From NCBI GenBank assembly GCA_028285595.1, contig JANQOW010000088.1, positions 1 to 64,000 on the forward strand: a DNA stretch of 64,000 nucleotides, read 5' to 3'. Within the stretch, counting starts at the first letter, position 1, and every line of letters begins with the position of its first letter. This stretch comes from Hyphomicrobiales bacterium. GTDB taxonomy: Bacteria > Pseudomonadota > Alphaproteobacteria > Rhizobiales > CAJQND01. The translations under genes and the position numbers were made by a program. The notes under the pieces were generated by a model that searched no databases, was not told the DNA's origin, and worked only from the letters and a program-made list of their open reading frames with translations. Below, piece after piece: positions 60,941 through 64,000 of this stretch.

Positions 60941-61810
60941 TCAGAAGGTCTCTAGCCAGCCAGCAATCGCCTCGGCAATTTCTGCTGACGAATCCTCTTG
61001 GATGAAATGAGCACCCTTCACGGTGACCTCGGTCTGGTTTGGCCAGGAGCGGCAGAACTCTCTTTGGTCGCCGATCAGAATAGCGCCGGGTTCTGCGTTG
61101 ATGAAAAGCTTCGGCAGATCGCTCTGGCTCAGCCACGCGCCGTACTCCTCGACGATCTCCACCACATCGGCGGGCTCACCGCCCAGAGGGATCTGCCGGG
61201 GCCAGGTGAGGGTGGGACGGCGGTCTTCGCCCGCGTCCTGGAAGGGCCGCCGGTATTCGGCCATCTCCTCATCGTCCAGATCCCGCAAAATGGATCCGGG
61301 CAACACCCGTTCCACGAAAACGTTCTTTTCCAGGACCATCTCTTCGCCGGCGGGGGAGCGGAACCCTTCAAACACCGGGCGCGCCTGCTGGTTGAACTCG
61401 TCCCACCCCATGGGTCGGACAATGCCTTCCATGTACGCAATGGCGCGGACCCGGCTGGGGTTGCGGCGGGCCCAGTCAAATCCAAGGGCTGAGCCCCAGT
61501 CGTGGATCACCAGAACCACGGGCGCATCAGGCAGGATCTGGTCAAGTATGCCGTTCAGATAGTCCCGGTGCTCCACGAACCGATAACTTTCTGGGCCCGG
61601 ATCGGGCAGCTTGTCGGAATCGCCCATGCCGATGAGATCGGGAGCAAAGCACTGATGCGTCGCCGCCAGCGGTGTCATGATGTTGCGCCAGAGGAACGAA
61701 GAGGTCGGGTTGCCGTGGAGGAACAGAATGGGGTCGCCTTCGCCCATCTGTTTGTAGGCCATGGAACGGCCCTTTACCGTGACAAACCGTTTATCATCTT
61801 TCCAAGCCAT
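60941..61810 (-). CDS. Haloalkane dehalogenase
   Basis: 289-residue alpha/beta hydrolase that replaces a halogen on an alkyl carbon with hydroxyl. The catalytic set of the HLD-II (LinB/DhaA) group is complete: nucleophile Asp104 with halide-binding Trp105 (VIHDWGSALGFDWA), Asn34 in HGNPTSS as the second halide ligand, acid Glu128 (AIAYMEGIV) and His268 (KGAHFIQED). Each is four residues earlier than in LinB. ATG 61810 follows GGAAAGAG. No halogen transporter or regulator is nearby. Confidence 0.93.
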   Translation of the reverse strand: MAWKDDKRFVTVKGRSMAYKQMGEGDPILFLHGNPTSSFLWRNIMTPLAATHQCFAPDLIGMGDSDKLPDPGPESYRFVEHRDYLNGILDQILPDAPVVLVIHDWGSALGFDWARRNPSRVRAIAYMEGIVRPMGWDEFNQQARPVFEGFRSPAGEEMVLEKNVFVERVLPGSILRDLDDEEMAEYRRPFQDAGEDRRPTLTWPRQIPLGGEPADVVEIVEEYGAWLSQSDLPKLFINAEPGAILIGDQREFCRSWPNQTEVTVKGAHFIQEDSSAEIAEAIAGWLETF

Positions 61811-61829
61811 AACTCTTTCCCGTGCTGGT

Positions 61830-62021
61830 TTAAGAGGATTGCGATAGCCAAATGGCACCCATGATGACGCAGATGGCGACGAACTGAAGGATCACGCGCC
61901 ACCGCATGAGGGTTTGGGAGCGGTTCGAACTGCCGCCGCGCATCATGTTCCAAAGGCCTAAAATCAGGACGATGAACACTGCGCCGATGGCAACAGGGAC
62001 CAGGTATTCAAGAACGTTCAT
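61830..62021 (-). CDS. HIG1 domain twin-membrane protein
   Basis: 63 residues: two membrane segments (EYLVPVAIGAVFIVLILGLWNMM and VILQFVAICVIMGAIWL) around a basic loop with SQTLMRWRVILQ, the (Q)RxxxxxxQ signature of hypoxia-induced HIG1 proteins. In alphaproteobacteria and mitochondria such proteins associate with cytochrome oxidase. It is commonly found beside the adenosyltransferase gene, as here. Confidence 0.85.
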   Translation of the reverse strand: MNVLEYLVPVAIGAVFIVLILGLWNMMRGGSSNRSQTLMRWRVILQFVAICVIMGAIWLSQSS

Positions 62022-62030
62022 TTGGCTTGT

Positions 62031-62870
62031 CTATTCCTTACCGGACGCAAAGAGCAAAAACCGGTCAAGCAGCCGCTGAGGCAGGATGCGCCGGAGGGTT
62101 GCCAACAGGTGTGTCGGAAACGTCACGTAGTAATGAGCCTTGGGCCATGGGCTTTCAAGGGCCCAAATCAGTTTGTCGCACACCGCTTTGGGCTCAAGCT
62201 TAACGCGCGAACTTGTGCCGCCGGCTTCCAACATCTTCAGGTGCTTGCCGTACGCCTCCCGGTGCACGGAGTTCTTCAGGTCAATATGCGCCCTAAGTTT
62301 CTTGGCGGAATTGGCAGGAAACTGGCTCGTGATCGGTCCCGGTTCGATCGTGATCACATGAATGTCCGTGCCGCGCAGTTCCAGGCGCAAGGTGTCGGAA
62401 AGGGCTTCCAGGGCGAACTTTGAGGCCACATAAGCCCCGCGCCATTTCATCGCCACCAGGCCAAGGACGGACGAATTCTGGACGATCCGTCCATGTCCCT
62501 GGGCCCGCATGATGGGCAGGACCTGAACGATAAGCTCATGCCAGCCCAGGACGTTCACTTCGAACTGAGCTCTGAGCGCCTCCACGGGCAGATCTTCCAC
62601 GGCGCCGGGCTGGCCATAGGCGCCGTTGTTGAAGAGGGCATCGAGCGTTCCGCCGGTGCGGTTTGTCACCTCGTTTACGCAGGCGGTGATGGACGTGTGA
62701 TCGGCATAGTCCAGGTGGAGCGCCTCGAAACCCTCACTGTTCAGCCGGTCCACATCCTCCGCCTTCCTGGCTGTGGCGAAGACGCGCCAGCCATGCTCTT
62801 TCAACGACCCGGCGCAATAGTGGCCGATGCCCGTGGAGCAGCCCGTTATGAGGATAGACCGCGCGCTCAT
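62031..62870 (-). CDS. SDR family oxidoreductase (tandem copy 2)
   Basis: 279 residues: SILITGCSTGIG cofactor loop with Arg after strand 2 (ATARK, suggesting NADP), NNGAYGQPGAVED in place of NNAG, SSVLGL and catalytic YVASKFALE. Its start codon is directly joined to the stop of the upstream paralogue (TAGATG). C-terminal FPTHLLATLRRILPQRLLDRFL is amphipathic and may touch a membrane. Substrate unknown. Confidence 0.88.
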   Translation of the reverse strand: MSARSILITGCSTGIGHYCAGSLKEHGWRVFATARKAEDVDRLNSEGFEALHLDYADHTSITACVNEVTNRTGGTLDALFNNGAYGQPGAVEDLPVEALRAQFEVNVLGWHELIVQVLPIMRAQGHGRIVQNSSVLGLVAMKWRGAYVASKFALEALSDTLRLELRGTDIHVITIEPGPITSQFPANSAKKLRAHIDLKNSVHREAYGKHLKMLEAGGTSSRVKLEPKAVCDKLIWALESPWPKAHYYVTFPTHLLATLRRILPQRLLDRFLLFASGKE

Positions 62871-63713
62871 CTAGTGGTCCGAGAAATAGGAGAGCATGGG
62901 GTCCAGCAGCCGGTGCGGCAGAACGCGGCGCAGGGCAGCCATCACATGGGTGGGGGTGGTCACGTAGTAATGCGCTTTCGGGTTCTGGGCCTCCAAAGCG
63001 CTCACGAGACATTTGAGAACCGCGTCCGGGCCCAGCCTGAACCGGCTTCCTGCGGTTTGGGACGTGCCTTCCATGCGCGCAAGCTGGGTCTTGTAAAGCT
63101 CTGTGTGCGCCGATCCCTCCAGATCGATGTGTTTGCGGAAATGCTCCAGGGAGGTGTCCACGAACTTGGTCTTGATCGGGCCCGGTTCAATCAGCACCAC
63201 GTGAATGCCGGTGCCCTCCAACTCCAGGCGCAAGGTATCGCTGAGGCCTTCAATGGCAAATTTCGAGGCGTTGTAGGCACCGCGCCACTTCAAGGCGACC
63301 AGTCCCAAAACGGACGAGTTCTGGATAATCCGCCCCGCTCCGTTTCGGCGCATGGCCGGAAGCAGGCGGCGGGTCAGGTCGTGCCAGCCGAACACGTTGG
63401 TTTCCAGTTGGCGCCTCAGCACATCCGTAGACAGGTCCTCAACAGCTCCAGGCTGGCCATAGGCTCCGTTGTTGAAAAGCGCGAAGAGCTTGCCCTGGGT
63501 GTGCTGAAGCACATGTTCGGCACAGTGGGCGATGGATTTGGCGTCCGCATAGTCCAGGTAGACGGTTTCCAGACCCTCGTATTTGAGGCGGGCGAGGTCT
63601 TGCGGTTTGCGCGCCGTTGCGAACACGCGCCAGCCGCGCTCCTTCAAACCGTGCGCGCAATGATAACCAATGCCGGAAGAACACCCGGTGATGAGGATAG
63701 ACTTTTCAGACAC
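62871..63713 (-). CDS. SDR family oxidoreductase (tandem copy 1)
   Basis: 280 residues from GTG 63713. This start makes the N-terminus (SEKSILITGCSSGIG) line up with the paralogue downstream (SARSILITGCSTGIG); a TTG 18 bases earlier is less likely. The two proteins share NNGAYGQPGAVEDL, SSVLGLVA-KWRGAY-ASKFA and the HYYVT-PTH tail, so this is a recent tandem duplication. Confidence 0.87.
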   Translation of the reverse strand: MSEKSILITGCSSGIGYHCAHGLKERGWRVFATARKPQDLARLKYEGLETVYLDYADAKSIAHCAEHVLQHTQGKLFALFNNGAYGQPGAVEDLSTDVLRRQLETNVFGWHDLTRRLLPAMRRNGAGRIIQNSSVLGLVALKWRGAYNASKFAIEGLSDTLRLELEGTGIHVVLIEPGPIKTKFVDTSLEHFRKHIDLEGSAHTELYKTQLARMEGTSQTAGSRFRLGPDAVLKCLVSALEAQNPKAHYYVTTPTHVMAALRRVLPHRLLDPMLSYFSDH

Positions 63714-63801
63714 CGCACCCAAAACTCGCAATGGGCCACCCCAAGAGATCTGTGCATAGCACGTCCGGCGGGCGGCCTCATAGCCCTTTGGGCATAAGAT
63801 C

Positions 63802-64000
63802 TCAGTTGGCGCCGTCCAAAAGCCGCCTGGCGATCACCTGGGCCTGGATTTCGCCAGCACCTTCAAAGATGTTCAAGATCCTCGCATCGCACAGCACCCG
63901 GGAGATCTCATATTCCAGCGCAAAGCCGTTGCCGCCATGGATCTGCAGCACATTGTCAGCCGCCGACCAGGCCACCCGGGCGGCGAGCAGCTTGGCCATG
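63802..64000 (-). CDS. Acyl-CoA dehydrogenase, C-terminal part (runs off window)
   Basis: The visible 66 codons are the end of an acyl-CoA dehydrogenase: LLAARVAWSAADNVLQIHGGNGFALEYEISRVLCDARILNIFEGAGEIQAQVIARRLL. The FEGAGEIQ segment keeps the catalytic Glu of the YEGT-type position, unlike the homologue at 39668. The frame is open at the right edge; the Met at 63999 is internal. Confidence 0.9.
   Translation of the reverse strand, partial: MAKLLAARVAWSAADNVLQIHGGNGFALEYEISRVLCDARILNIFEGAGEIQAQVIARRLLDGAN

Noticed and set aside
1-64000. CRISPR arrays, insertion sequences, prophage or tRNA genes
   Set aside because: No regularly spaced repeats, transposase or integrase motifs, or tRNA-like cloverleaf with a GGTTCGA loop were found on reading both strands.

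Overview
The window is GC-rich, densely coded chromosomal DNA from an alphaproteobacterium. The evidence is the gene order ffh-rpsP-rimM-trmD-rplS-leuC-leuD-leuB-asd, a HIG1-type twin-membrane protein beside a PduO-type adenosyltransferase, etfBA-hbd, and a consensus CtrA box (TTAA-N7-TTAAC) in front of ftsK. The long C-terminal tails on S16, L19 and Ffh fit this class. The repertoire (acetyl-CoA synthetase, acyl-CoA enzymes, haloalkane dehalogenase, betaine-type ABC importer) suggests a free-living heterotroph, possibly a marine member of the Hyphomicrobiales/Parvibaculales. That placement is inference. I see no rRNA, tRNA, CRISPR array, transposase or phage gene.

Layout. 1-7.5 kb: a nested palindrome, an unknown protein, acs, a TesB thioesterase, ftsK and lolA. 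7.5-9.0 kb: an unusually structured intergenic stretch with a likely Rho-independent-terminated small RNA whose loops are C-rich, a second candidate transcript, an AT-richer DUF3800 gene, and a promoter-hairpin-U-tract leader before ffh. 9.0-22 kb: housekeeping block of translation and secretion genes, leucine biosynthesis, a LysM-independent M23 peptidase, two transporter/regulator pairs (LysR/TauE and Lrp/LysE) and asd. Upstream of asd lies an unannotated 39-codon Thr/Lys-rich reading frame followed by mutually exclusive hairpins, which looks like an attenuator. 22-38 kb: cyclase, SDR, beta-lactamase-like hydrolase, UvrD helicase, methyltransferase, chorismate mutase, membrane acyltransferase, a thiolase-SDR-MBL operon, two DUF465 genes (one only 58 codons), GGDEF protein, purEK and rpsU.

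38-46 kb: an alpha/beta hydrolase and LysR regulator, then a tight operon of an acyl-CoA-dehydrogenase homologue lacking the catalytic glutamate, an acetolactate-synthase-like ThDP enzyme with an altered cofactor motif, and a TTC38-like TPR protein; facing it are an amidohydrolase and a CobW GTPase coupled by a TGATG overlap. 46-56 kb: a quaternary-amine-type ABC importer with a fused double permease, followed by a LysR-controlled divergent cluster of a gamma-butyrobetaine-hydroxylase-like dioxygenase, a class II aldolase and an enolase-superfamily enzyme. Together these look like uptake plus catabolism of an unidentified quaternary amine or carnitine-like compound. 55-64 kb, all on the minus strand: PhyH-like dioxygenase, cupin, hbd, etfA, etfB, rhomboid protease, adenosyltransferase, haloalkane dehalogenase, HIG1 protein, two tandem SDRs and a truncated acyl-CoA dehydrogenase at the right edge.

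The most interesting unexplained signals are the C-rich-loop small RNA, the asd leader, the base-less acyl-CoA dehydrogenase/ThDP operon, the quaternary-amine cluster, and a ~100-bp dispersed repeat present twice in opposite orientation.
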